A program made the position numbers and the translations under genes. Positions 1 to 10,183 of a DNA stretch of 64,000 nt are shown here, one piece after another. Positions within the stretch are counted from its first letter, which is position 1. Each line of letters begins with the position of its first letter. The notes under the pieces are model-generated. The model was not told where the DNA came from and ran no database searches. It saw only the letters and a list, made by a program, of their open reading frames with translations. This DNA is from Caenorhabditis remanei (lineage: Eukaryota; Nematoda; Chromadorea; Rhabditida; Rhabditidae): the NCBI RefSeq assembly GCF_010183535.1, contig NC_071330.1, positions 2,585,717 to 2,649,716 on the forward strand, read 5' to 3'.

Positions 1-110
1 TCAAATAATTTGGTCAAATAATTTTATTTGATATGAATTTGGCAAACAATTTATTTGAAAAAAAAGTTCAAATAATTTTTTGAAGCAATTTATTTGACTT
101 TACCATTTTC
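1..110. repeat. AT-rich TTATTTGA-like degenerate repeat
   Basis: Repeated units resembling TCAAATAATTT run from the window edge to about 110. They replace the expected continuation of the polymerase fragment that lies to the right, so this looks like the breakpoint of that fragment. Confidence 0.5.
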
Positions 111-849
111 CCCTACTACAAATTTACATTGATGCATCTCTTTGAATAATTAAAAACTTACGAGTGAGTTAATGAGAAGTTTGGAGGAGAGACGTCGTCC
201 TGGACTTTCCTCGAAAAGGTCCCAGTTATCCAAAATGATTCCCTGTTTCCGGTAGTTGTCGACGAATTTTTTTTCTCTTCATCCGTGTTCTCATGGGATG
301 GCCAGCCACTCGCATACTGAAATTCATATAAAATTTGAGTCTTTCTGAAGAAACTTACAATTTTGAGGGCGATCATCTTGTTCATATACGATGTGAACAA
401 CCCTCCTTCGCCATTAGCGTCGTTCTTGGCCCATGATTCATACTCCACTGCCTGAAAATTCGGAATTTTTTAACGATTCCTAACCTCGAGACTTACGTCA
501 AAAACGTTGGTTATTTTGTAACCGAGATCCAACGCTTTTCTTATTTCTGCAGTGGTGAATGTCCCTGTGAAGGCCTTCTCTTCATCCAAATGGGTGCAGT
601 TCACCTGAGACTGAGTCTTGGCGCAGGCTGAAATTTTGATGTTACTATAATTAGTGGAAATTGTCAACGTACTCCGCACAGGGCGAAAAGAAGTTTCTAT
701 TCGGTTTCATCGGGAGCTTCAGGTCCTTTGGCGAAACAACACGGCAAGCAATGAATCCTTTCCAAAAAATCCCAAACTTTGAGTCATTTTCATCATCCAC
801 CATTTCGCCATTATTGTTGTGGTGTCTCCTCTTTGTCAATTTCCACTAA
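110..849 (-). pseudogene. Protein-primed DNA polymerase B, palm/fingers fragment (copy C)
   Basis: This is a reverse-strand relic of a type B DNA polymerase of the DNA_pol_B_2 class (Maverick/Polinton and linear-plasmid type), which copies linear element DNA from a protein primer. Read from 849 downwards, pieces separated by roughly 45-nt introns give FWKGFIACRVVSPKDLKLP, then TAEIRKALDLGYKITNVFDV, then the palm-region segment ending in SKLLINSL, the start of the K-x3-NS-x-G motif. The frame breaks at an eight-A run near 265-272, one base short of the frame seen in the copy at 23.6 kb. Homology with that copy stops near 110, in the exon that would hold WGKMAQR. The leader cassette at 1023-1362 lies directly upstream. 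It is a broken gene, inverted relative to the other two copies. The family call is firm; assignment to a particular element type is inferred. Confidence 0.8.
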
Positions 850-1022
850 CTTGTCTGAAAACTTTCAGACATTTTGGAAAGAAGGGTTAACTAAACTTCT
901 AATATACTAATTTGAGAGCTTATTTTCTCCAATTGCTCTGTAAAAAATCATCTACATTATTTCTTTAATTTTGCTATTCTTTTTTTTCTACCAAGAAGTG
1001 AATTCACATGACTGTTACTCAC

Positions 1023-1362
1023 CTCATCAAAAATCCAGTTAGAAAATAAATAAATAAATATTAGAACTCAATAAAAAGCAAGAATGTCCAGAAGGGAAAA
1101 TTCAAAAATGGGGGTAGAACAGCAATCGGCCGCTCAAAAAAGAGAATCAATGAGAATAGTTTTCGAAATTTTCATTCTCAGCAGGTAATGTTTGTTTTCT
1201 CTCAGTAGGCGTGTCCAGCTTCCGACAAGAAAAAGTGAGTCATAGAAGAAGCCGTCTCGGGGGGACAACGAAGAATTGTGTGTCACTCTGTCGTTATCCT
1301 TGAGGGTTTTTGTGGTAACTTTGTTTTATATTTGAAAAATTCAAAAATGAATTTGAATTCAG
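1023..1362 (-). promoter_or_regulatory. Leader cassette, copy C (upstream of PolB)
   Basis: Reverse-strand copy of the recurrent cassette. The core CGGCCGATTGCTGTTCTACC (reverse complement near 1113-1132) is followed by the TTTATTTATTTATTTTCTAACTGG stretch. It ends with ATGAG immediately before the donor GTGAGTAA (donor at 1022-1017). The next acceptor begins the PolB fragment. Promoter plus first exon is inferred from position and from the splice donor shared by all seven copies. Confidence 0.6.
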
Positions 1363-1800
1363 GAAGCTGTCAATAAATTAAACATTATTTTTTACTTGAA
1401 TAAACTGATTCTGCGATTATAACATTTGATTTTAGGCATGGATGTTTCTAGAGTTTCAGCAATAATCTGATTTTAATGTCTGGTTCCCGCAAAACTCAGG
1501 TTTCCTCGAAAATCTGAAAATTTATCTGTATTTTTCCTATAAATTCTGATATGCTAAGAAAATCTGTGATAATTTCTCATCTTTAGCGAGATAACTGCTA
1601 CTTTTGCTTCAAAATATAAAATTTTCAAATTTTGCCTCACTCAAGAAATGCATACAAATTGCGCTTCACAGGCACGCCTTTTGAACATGCTTCTTTTCTT
1701 TTGACCATTATTTTCCCCCGCCAATGTCCCACAGACTTTGAACTTGATTCTAACCTATTTATTTATAGAACAAAGAAAACAAGAGAATTATGCTGATTAA
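1363..1800 (-). repeat. Pif1-to-PolB intergenic segment, copy C
   Basis: Reverse complement of the spacer found between the Pif1 relic and the PolB cassette in block B (22690-23116) and, shortened, in block A (7912-8136). Homology ends near 1800 at the position of the Pif1 stop codon. The inverted copy therefore keeps the element's internal gene order but not the helicase itself. Confidence 0.65.
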
Positions 1801-1844
1801 AAACTTCGAAATGATAGAATTTAATGATGTATACTCATTAGACG

Positions 1845-2288
1845 CACGGTGATTTTTTCGGAACCACTTGGTTAGATTCCTAGGCCATGTAAAAAAAAAC
1901 AATTTTTCTACTGAACTCAAATAAATTTCTCGGCCACAAAGTGTTAAGCGTGGCCTCGAAGTATTGAATAGCGTCCTGTTCGAAACTGAGTACTAAGAAT
2001 TTTTGCAAACTCCCTACTAGCACTAGATTCGAAACCGGGGAATCTGTTAAAATGCAATAAAAATTTTTTTTTAATTGTCCTTGATACCGAATTTTTATTA
2101 AGGAGATTGGGGACGAACTCAAAAGAGCCGGCCATGGAGAAAGTAAGCTCTATCCGCACGGAGAAAGATCTGCGCCGCAGTTGCGAAAACCGCATGCCAA
2201 CCTTGCGATGGCCGGTTCCGCCCATTTTTCAACCTGTGGCCGAACTCATTTTGCTACCAACTAGCTGGTCCCGAAAAAATCACCGTGA
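1845..2288. mobile_element. MITE-like element with imperfect terminal inverted repeats
   Basis: CACGGTGATTTTTTCGGAAC at the left end is matched by its reverse complement, with one or two changes, at the right end near 2262-2288. No coding capacity is supported. The region from 2289 to 2580 shows nothing recognisable. Confidence 0.6.
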
Positions 2289-2582
2289 GAAGACATGATG
2301 TTGGTCAATAGTAAAAAAATCAGATTCAGGTATTCCAATGTTCTCACAGGCACATGAGAAGCCGATCCTAGCAGAGATGGGAAGATGAAATGAAAGAATG
2401 ACTTGGCATACAATAAAAGTTTATATATAATTCATGGAGTTATTTTTTTATTGAGTAACAGAAAATGCTTGACAATGTGTACTCGAATGTTGAGGTAGGT
2501 TGAAAATAGAGGAAGTTGAGAAGTTGTAGTTATTGGTCAAGAAGAAATGGAAAAGACAATGACAAATTATCGGCAGTGTGTG

Positions 2583-2695
2583 CTTTCGAAGCAATTTCGA
2601 AAGAATTTTCGAAAAATTCTTCGAAAGATTTTCGAAAGATCTTTCGAAAGATTTTTCGAAAGATTTTCGAAAGATCTTTCGAAAGATCTTTCGAA
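2583..2695. repeat. Palindromic TTTCGAAAGATC satellite, short array
   Basis: Tandem units built on TTTCGAAAGATC, which is its own reverse complement when the register is shifted. Long open frames across it on both strands are artefacts of the repeat. Confidence 0.85.
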
Positions 2696-2982
2696 ATTAA
2701 TTACTGTAGCTTTAAAGGCGCATAGCAAAAAAGTTTTCATACAGTATACAAAAATTACTAAATCAGCCGTCTTCTACCAAATTTAGTGAAGTTTTGGTGT
2801 TTTATAGCAATAAATTTTCAAAATTTCCCCTGAACATATATTTAATCTCCAAAAGACTGGTTAATTGAAAGTACCAACAAAAAAAAGAAAAAAAATTGAA
2901 TTTGAAAACAACAACGATGCTCCGAAATCCCACTCCGCGCTCTCTTTAGCGAAAATTGTTTTTGAAACAACTTTCGGTTTCT

Positions 2983-3215
2983 TTCGGAAAATCTTTCGAA
3001 AGATCTTTCGAAAGATCTTTCGAAAGAATTTCGAAAGATTTCGAAACTTTCGAAATTTTTTCGAAAGATTTTCGAAAGTTTCGAAATCTTTCGAAATTTT
3101 TTCGAAAGGTTTTCGAAAGATTCGAAGTCTTTCGAAATTTTTTCGAAAGATTTTCGAAAGATCTTTCGAAAAATCTTTCGAAAGATCTTTCGAAATCTGA
3201 ATTTTTCGAAATAAA
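2983..3215. repeat. Palindromic TTTCGAAAGATC satellite, long array
   Basis: Second, longer array of the same unit, with degenerate variants such as TTTCGAAATTTTTTCGAAAG. It ends about 50 bp from the stop codon of the F-box gene and so probably lies in its 3' flank. Confidence 0.85.
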
Positions 3216-3262
3216 AATTTCGAAAGCACACACTGATTATCGGTATAGAAATCTGTACAGTT

Positions 3263-4261
3263 TCAGTCCAAAACAATGAAGTGGATGTTCTCTGATTTTT
3301 CGGTTGCAATAACTGCAGCTGTCCCGTCTTTCCGTCTGATCTGAATCATATCAACATTAACTGACAGACTGTGCTTTCGACGGATTTCTCTTTTTGCATC
3401 TTCTCTCATGCCGATGCATTTGATTCCTTTCAAGTAGATTTCTCCGTCGACAGTTTCGGTCGCATCGATAATTAGTGACAAGAATTGCAGTCTTGGATTC
3501 GATCCACGTATCCAGTGTTTAAGGAATTTGTTGAACTGTTTTTGGGTTGTTGGACGGGTGAAATCGATTTTTTCACTGTTGACCAATAGCATGTCGTCTA
3601 ATGAGTAAACGGCATCGAAATCGATAATGTCGAAATTTTGAATAAAGATTTGTTGAATCTGACAAACTTCTCCAAATGGATTCTGAAACAAAACCAATTC
3701 TCTTGGGGAATTGAAGTGTTTCAAAATTTTCCTGCTCGCATTGGCAGTCACTAGTCCAGTCAGAAACAGCGTATTGACATTTCCAATTGCTTCGTTCAAG
3801 TATTTAACTTCAAAGCGCTCACAACCTTGACAAAAATAAACATTCGTTGGTTTAGTCCAACAGAATACTGTCTGAATATGATTCAACCAATCGCTGAAAT
3901 TGAATGGAGTGGATGGTTTGATTGGTTTTTGGTATTCGAAGTAAGCAGCAACTGGAAGAGTAATGTCTACTGGTAGATAGCTCGAAGCGTCATAAACGTC
4001 TAGAGTCAAACGAAATTTTGTAGTGCGCACAAGTACACTAATTTTACAATAAATGCTGATGCCAATTTCACGAGCTTCTATGCCTAATGATGTCACAAGT
4101 CGTTTGGTTTTTGATGAGATTAGGGAGATGATAAATCTGAAAAAAAATTTTTTTTAGAAAAACCTGCAGGCAGCTACTTACAGTTCATTGCCATCCGTGC
4201 TTTGGAGCACTTGGATGATGACATTCTTGGGAAGTTTTAGTAGAGGAAAAATAGGTTCCAT
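3263..4261 (-). CDS. F-box protein with FBA2 domain (FBXB-type), 317 aa
   Basis: Two exons: 4261-4182 (80 nt) and 4136-3263, joined in phase 2 by a 45-nt intron with GTAAGT and TTTTCAG. Residues 1-45 form an F-box starting MEPIFPLLKLPKNVIIQVLQ, which in this family binds Skp1-like proteins of an SCF ubiquitin ligase. The C-terminal two thirds is the nematode FBA_2 substrate-recognition domain, recognisable by SLDDMLLVNS and NKFLKHWIRGSNPRL. The start is chosen because all three F-box genes here use an identical 80-nt first exon. The frame is intact. FBXB genes form a large, fast-evolving family in Caenorhabditis, and the substrate is unknown. Confidence 0.85.
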
Positions 4262-4700
4262 TCAAATGATTTATCGATTTTTGTATACGAATGGGCTAAG
4301 AGTAGAAGAGATTAGTCGACGGTGTAGGTCGAGAAGTGCGGTTCTGAGAAATGAGGGTGTCGCTCTATTGCATTTGCCAGAAGGAAACTATTATTACCAA
4401 CGATGTTTCTGGGAAGTTTGTTGTCAACGTGGGGGACGGGAGGGAGGACTATTTGGTTTGCCAAAAGGTTTCGGATGTGTGGATTTGTACACTGGGAATG
4501 TTGGATAGATGGGTCCTTGAAGTGTGAATCCTTACAATCAGAACCTTCTGTCGAACCAAATCAGACAACACCCTCATTTCCCAGAGCCCCTACACCGTCG
4601 ACTATTTTTGTCCTAATCTTCCACGGAAATCACTGATTCGAATTCTCTGCCTATTTGTACCAAAAAACAAGCCACATCGCGAAAATATAAATACTTTGAT
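4262..4700. other. Intergenic sequence, nothing recognised
   Basis: This is the upstream flank of the F-box gene. I see no conserved frame, RNA or clear repeat. A plus-strand open frame at 4188-4508 overlaps the antisense F-box exon and is not supported. Confidence 0.4.
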
Positions 4701-4704
4701 AATG

Positions 4705-4746
4705 GAATTAGCCGGTGGTCCAAATAAGAGGAAACGTGAATTCCAT
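4705..4746 (-). pseudogene. Relic of an F-box gene first exon
   Basis: The reverse strand from 4746 begins ATGGAATTCACGTTTCCTCT and then meets a stop. It aligns with the start of the intact F-box exon (ATGGAACCTATTTTTCCTCT). The bases just upstream, CATTCAAACAAATTATCGATT, also match the flank of the intact gene at 4259-4280. It looks like the remnant of a tandem F-box duplicate. Confidence 0.4.
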
Positions 4747-5038
4747 TCAAACAAATTATCGATTCCTGTGGACGAATGAGGGAAGACATGGAAAGGACAA
4801 TGACAAATAAAAGAAGAGGTTCGACTCGAATCGGATATCGAGGAATAGTCAGGGGGTTAGACTAGAGAGCTACGTGGAGATAAAGATCAAAACACGATAG
4901 GAAAGTAATCCAGGGTATGGGGTTGAGGTCACGTTTATAGAAAAGATTGAAGCTGCTGATATTGAGAATTGAGAAGTTATTCACGTAGAAAACATATTTG
5001 AGATTTTTTTGTGTTTTTGAGTTATGGATTTTTAACAC

Positions 5039-5670
5039 TGCACGGTCTCCCACACTGCCAAAAAGAACTGCAAGAAACGTGAAGCCGATTTTTTCACGTT
5101 TCAATTCAATTCTTTTATTTTTTTCACTGAAAATGCAGTATTTTTAGGTTTGCAGACGTCGCAATGGATGAAAAACGGGTCCCGTCCATCAGAATTGTGG
5201 AAAATAAAATTCCCTATCTTATGAGCCGAAGAACGTGAATATTGGTGAGAAACTGACTTTTTTGATACAGAAAAACCGGGTTTCAGAGAAATGAGTATAA
5301 CTTTTTTGAAAGAAAACATTTTCTGAATAAATCTGCACATATTGTACTTGAGGATGCTCTGAAACTGTTATAATTTTTAGAACAAGAAATGTTGATTGAA
5401 ATGGCTGAAAATCTCATTATTCTGAAAACCGGTTTTTCTGTATCAAAAAAGTCAGTTTCTCACCAATATTCACGTTCTTTGGCTCATAAGATAGGGAATT
5501 TTATTTTCCACAATTCTGATGGACGGGACCCGTTTTTCATCCATTGCAACGTCTGCAAACGTAAAAAATACTGCATTTTCAGTGAAAAAAATAAAAGAAT
5601 TGAATTGAAACGTGAAAAAATCGGCTTCACGTTTCTTGTAGTTCTTTTTGGCAGTGTGGGAGACCGTGCA
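5039..5670. repeat. Long palindrome, arms about 260 bp
   Basis: TGCACGGTCTCCCACACTGC opens the left arm and its exact reverse complement closes the right arm. About 100 bp separates the arms. Open frames inside both arms are mirror images. It is a foldback transposon inserted in block A; block B has a different palindrome at the matching position (20291). Confidence 0.85.
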
Positions 5671-5745
5671 CTGATGTTTATTACCATAGTGTTTTGTGGT
5701 TACTGTGACAGTCCGTCTATGGAAAGAATAATCTGTGAGAGCATG

Positions 5746-6313
5746 GTTTCCTACACTGCGAAAAAGAACTGCAAAAAACGGGAAACCGATTTTTCACTTT
5801 TCTATTTTCACTTTTCTATTATATTTTTTGCACTGAAAGTTCAGTATTTTCAGGTTTACAGACATCGCAATGGATGAAAAAGAGCTATTTATCAAAAATT
5901 TAGAAAACAAAATGCTCTATCTTATGAGCCAGAAATATTGAATTTTCGTCAAAATTTGACTATTTTGATACAGAAAAACAGATTTTCAGATATTTCAGCC
6001 AGTTTTTATTTTTCTCAAATTTTTTGTAGTCTCAAGACATCCTCTAGTACATTATGCGCAATTTTCGTTCAAGAAGTTACACTCTTTTATCTGAAAAACT
6101 AATTTTCTGTATCAAAAAAAAGTCAATTTTGACCAAAATTTGAGTTTAATAAGACTTATCATTTTATTTTCTTCAATTCTGATGGATGTGACATTTTTTT
6201 ATCCATTGCGACGTTTGAAAACAGGAAAAGACTGCATTTTCAGTGCAAAAAATAAGAATTAAATTAAAAAATCGGCTTCCGTTTGTTTAGTTGTTTTTCG
6301 CAGTGTGGGAAAC
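5746..6313. repeat. Degenerate palindrome related to the preceding one
   Basis: Ends are GTTTCCTACACTGCGAAAAA and CGCAGTGTGGGAAAC, and internal stretches match the 5039-5670 element with many changes. It is an older foldback copy of the same family. Confidence 0.65.
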
Positions 6314-6322
6314 AGTGTACCG

Positions 6323-6622
6323 CATACTTGCAAATTTACGGCCCGGCCCGTTAGAGAACTTTCAAGGCCCGGCTTCAAAAAAGGTACCTATGTTTTACCA
6401 AATTTTTTGAAATTTTACATTAAAAATTTCAATTTTTTGATGCATAACTATCTTTTGATTGAATTCTGAAGTATCGTCAAAAATTCGACATTTTTGGGAA
6501 AAAATTCAAAAAAAATCAAATTTTCGTTCAAAATTTCAGTTCAAATTTTTAAGCCGGGCCTTCGGGCCGGGCCTTGGAAATTCTCGTCACGGCCCGGCCC
6601 GGCCCGGCCCGTTGCAAGTATG
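6323..6622. repeat. GGCCCG-rich foldback element, copy 1
   Basis: Starts CATACTTGCAAATTTACGG and ends GTTGCAAGTATG, with (GGCCCG)n arms flanking an AT-rich loop of FFEK-like low complexity. It interrupts the 5' flank of the Pif1 leader cassette. Confidence 0.8.
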
Positions 6623-6779
6623 GTGTACCGTAGTATTTTGCGGTGGTTACTGTGGCAGTCCGTCCATGGAAAAAAAACTTCGAGAGGCGCAAATCTTAGT
6701 CTTTCGCACTGATATGTATCACTTCTAACTAGTTCTGCTGAACTATAACTTTCTCAGTTTAGAAAAGACTACTTCTTGA

Positions 6780-7116
6780 ATTCAAATTCATTTTTGAATT
6801 TTTCAAATTTGAAATAAGTTCCCACACCCGAACCCTCAAAGATACCGACAAAATGACTCACTTTTCTCTCTCATTCCTTGTCCCCTTGAGATGGCTTTTT
6901 CTATGACTCAATTTTTTGTCGGAAGCTGGACACCACGCCTACTGAGAGAAAACAAACAGAGAAAGAAACTTTTGAAAACTGTTTCTCATTTATTCTCTGT
7001 TTTGAGCGGCCGATTGCTGTTCTACCCCCATTTTTGAATTCTCCCTTCAGGAAGTTCTTGATTTTTATTGAGTTCTAATATTTATTTATTTATTTTCAAA
7101 CTGGATTTTTAATGAG
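6780..7116 (+). promoter_or_regulatory. Leader cassette, block A, upstream of Pif1
   Basis: Begins TTCAAATTCATTTTTGAATT and contains CTTGTCCCCTTGAGATGGCT, GTCGGAAGCTGGACA and the core CGGCCGATTGCTGTTCTACC. It ends with AATGAG directly before the donor GTGAGTAA at 7117. The equivalent cassette stands at 20818-21154 in block B. Promoter/leader function is inferred. Confidence 0.6.
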
Positions 7117-7432
7117 GTGAGTAATAATTTTATATTAATTCTGTTATTGGAAGTGTAGTTACCGTAAAACCCAAAAGTTTGGAGCTTTCTATCTCGGCTG
7201 TCTTTGAAGATATGAAAATTTTTTCAACTGAAGAAATATTCTTTGAATTTTAACCTATATTTTGTCAGTTAACAGTTTTTGATATTTCCTTTAGGAACCG
7301 AGATATACCGCTGCGAACAGGCAGGTGAGCCTCTATTATAGCTTTTACGGTAAACCTTCTTTCTGAAATGCCACAACAGTGAGAAATTTTCGAGTAGAAA
7401 TTGTTTCTATTTCTGATTTTTTACTCGTATAG

Positions 7433-7911
7433 AAATTTTGGAGAAGACGTCTTTGGATATTTTTGAATTGGGTGAAAAACTTACATCGTTTCAGTGTGGT
7501 ACGGCGAAAATTCGCCAACCACGTGCGATGCCGCTATGGGTACAAGGAGTCTTGTGCCATCACTGCGTCAACCGGTATGGCAGCCCAAAACGTCCAAGGA
7601 GTGACGATTCATTCACTCCTTCGATTTTTCGTAAGTTTTCCAACTCGTCCATTTCAGTACCTGTAAAGTGAGCAAGTTGTTCACGGACGATATTGGCACC
7701 AGTTCCCGGTGACCATGTCGGAAGCAATAACTGTCCACAAGAGTCAAGGAATGACCTTCGATGGAGCGGCGGTATATTTTATACCGCTTCGAGTCGAGCG
7801 CGTTCCCTGGAGACATCACGGATCGTTGACGTGGAGACTGTGCAATGGGGTGCGTGTCGACTGGCATTTGCTGAATTGAAGAGGATGCAACGAAGATCAT
7901 TAGCATAACTC
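7433..7911 (+). pseudogene. Pif1-family helicase relic, block A
   Basis: This is a relic of a Pif1-type 5'-3' DNA helicase like those encoded by Helitrons. After a TTTCAG acceptor at 7493 an exon encodes ITASTGMAAQNVQGVTIHSL, the Pif1 motif Ia region. It ends at a GTAAG donor at 7631. A second block after the next acceptor carries the Pif1 motif VI region (MSEAITVHKSQGMTFDGA) near 7715-7770, in another frame. The Walker B region and the section between are deleted relative to 21805-22691. The N-terminal Walker A motif is not seen. No Rep or HUH domain is visible, so assigning this to a Helitron would be a guess. The gene is clearly broken. Confidence 0.8.
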
Positions 7912-8136
7912 TCATGATGAGAAATTAACACAGATTTTCTTAGCATATCAGAATTTATAGGAAAAATACAGATAAATTTTCAGATTTTCGAGGAAACCTG
8001 AGTTTTGCGGGAATCAGACAATAAAATCAGATTATTTCTGAAACTCTAGAAACATCCATCCCTAAAACCAATGTTATAATCGCAGAATCAGTTTATTCAA
8101 GTAAAAAATAATGTTTAATTTATTGACAACTTCCAG

Positions 8137-8498
8137 AATTCAAATTCATTTTTTAATTTTTCAAATATAAAACAAAGTTACCACTATCAAACCCTCAAGG
8201 ATAACGACAGCGTGACACACAATTCTCTCTCATTCCTTGTCCTCTTGAGACGGCTTCTTCTATGACTCACTTTTCTTGTCGGAAGCTGGACATAGCGCCT
8301 TCAGAAAAAGAGAGAGAATAAACAAACATTACCTGCTGAGAATGAAACTTTCAAAAACTATTCTCATTCATTTTCAAGTTTGAGCGGCCGATTGCTGTTC
8401 TACCCTCTTTTTTTGAATTTTCCCTTCTGGAAATTCTTGATTTTTATTAAGTTCTAATCTTTATTTATTTATTTTCTAACTGGATTCTTTTTAATGAG
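8137..8498 (+). promoter_or_regulatory. Leader cassette, block A, upstream of PolB
   Basis: Same order of blocks as the Pif1 cassette, with an added AACAAACATTACCTGCTGAG stretch shared with the other PolB cassettes. It ends TTAATGAG before the donor GTAAGTAA at 8499. The PolB coding relic starts about 75 bp further on. Confidence 0.6.
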
Positions 8499-8573
8499 GT
8501 AAGTAACTATTTCAAATAAATTCATTTTTCGGTGAAAATTTTTTTACAAAATGAAAAATTATGGAGAGAATGT

Positions 8574-9715
8574 TTGATTATTTTTTTCTGTTTGGTTCGT
8601 TGTGGGAGTTTCGCGGCACACTACAATTGCCCACGCATACGCCATCCTTGCGGAGCTCTCGATTGTCCCGAAACTCAAGACGACCTTCCCCGTGCTGCAT
8701 AAGGTGTACCGCAGTGTTTCGATCAAACCGCCTGTCTGGAAAATCATCTGAAAAAAGGTCAACACGAAATGAACCATATCTTTATGAATCGACCAAGAAT
8801 GAGAAGAAATTGACCCGGAAAAGATTCGTCTACGACTTTGAGGTTGGTTGAAACTTGAAATGCATGAAATTCATACAATTTCCGAATTTTCAGAGTATGG
8901 AGGAGGAAGATACCGGAGAACAAGTCCCTGTCCTGTTCGTTGCACTTCGTTATTGCAAAAGTTGCTCCACATTCATCCCAACCAACCTGCAGGATGCTGC
9001 AGGATCCGTCTGTGAGCACTGCGCTCCAAATGGTCGTTGCAAGGTGATAAACTGTGTTTCGGACGAGACCAGATTCACCAATGTTGCCGATAAGGCCACC
9101 GAGTGGATCTTCTCAAAGGAGAACAGTGGCTTTGTTGGCATTGCACACAACGCGTCTGGGTAAGTTTTTGTATAAAATTATGAAAACGGTTTTGTGGTTT
9201 CAGATACGACGCGCAGTTTATCCTGAAAAGCCTCATCTCCAGGAACAAAGCAAGTCCAGCAGTGATCATGGCAGGAACAAAGATCGTTAGCTTGAAGTAC
9301 AAAGGAGTCAAGCTGATCGATTCTTTGAAGTACTTGACCATGAGCCTGGCAGCCGTTGGAAAGGCTTTCAGAATTCCAACGGAGAAGGGGTCAGTTTTCC
9401 TTGATTTGGAATATTTACAAATCGAAACATTCAGAGACTTTCCGGTGAAATTCATCAAAAGAGAGAACTTCGACTACGTCGGCGACATCCCAGAAGACAA
9501 GTTTTCCAATTTGGAACACAAATCCACCGCCGCCAGACAGAAGCTCACCGATTTTCTAAAGGAAGAGAGAGCGCAAAATCTTATATTGCGAAAAATGGGA
9601 AAGTTACTCTCACCTTTGGATTGTACACCGCTCCTTTGAAGTAGTCGCTTTTCATCAGGGGCCATTGGGTTAACTCACCAATGTCCCACGCGGGCTCCTT
9701 CTTAATCTTCTCCTA
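8574..9715 (+). pseudogene. Protein-primed DNA polymerase B, exonuclease half (block A)
   Basis: This is the N-terminal half of a DNA_pol_B_2 polymerase. A Cys-rich segment (CFDQTACLENHLKKG) lies in one frame near 8720-8760, following an in-frame stop. The frame then shifts to FVYDFE, the Exo I region, at 8827-8844. A 51-nt intron, a C-x2-C-type segment and GFVGIAHNASGYDAQFILKS (Exo II) follow, then DSLKYLTMSLAAVGKAF and KRENFDYVGDIPEDKF across two more short introns. Homology then jumps to the 3' end and 3' flank shared with block B, so the whole palm domain has been deleted. It cannot encode a working polymerase. It complements the block B copy, which keeps only the palm half. Confidence 0.85.
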
Positions 9716-10183
9716 AATAAACTCTCAGTGGTGTCATAGTCCGAATTTGATTTCATTAACACACAATAAAATTGTTTCCGTGAATTTTCTAATATTCTGT
9801 TCTCGAATTTGATAGTTTTCAATGGGTCCATCAATATACTCGGTCGTGCTGAAAAATGTTTGGCACGTACTAGATTCCACGCGCGCAGGATATGAACACT
9901 ATATCTCTGTCACACATTTACAAAACTTTCTACAAATTGAACATTCAAAACACGGGCATTCAAGACACGGAAACAGTTTTTGCTAGTTTGCAACATTTAA
10001 ACTGTTACTGTATTTTCAAACCTATAAGTAACTATATTTTCTTGACGAATTCTGAATTTCGACTTTATAGAAGTTTTTTTTATAATTGGTGACTCCATAT
10101 TGTTTTAATAAATGTTCAGAAGACCCACATTTTATTAAAGTACATTTTCATAAAAACAAGGACAGTAGTAAGAATAAAATTTC
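9716..10183. repeat. PolB 3' flank shared between blocks A and B
   Basis: TAAATAAACTCTCAGTGGTG and roughly 180 following bases match 24740-24910. This includes an AATAAA signal and is probably the 3' untranslated region of the polymerase gene. From about 9910 to 10183 nothing else is recognised. Confidence 0.6.

Noticed and set aside
2842..3309. Long reverse-strand open frames rich in FRKIFRK
   Set aside because: They are translations of the TTTCGAAAGATC satellite; similar frames appear on both strands.
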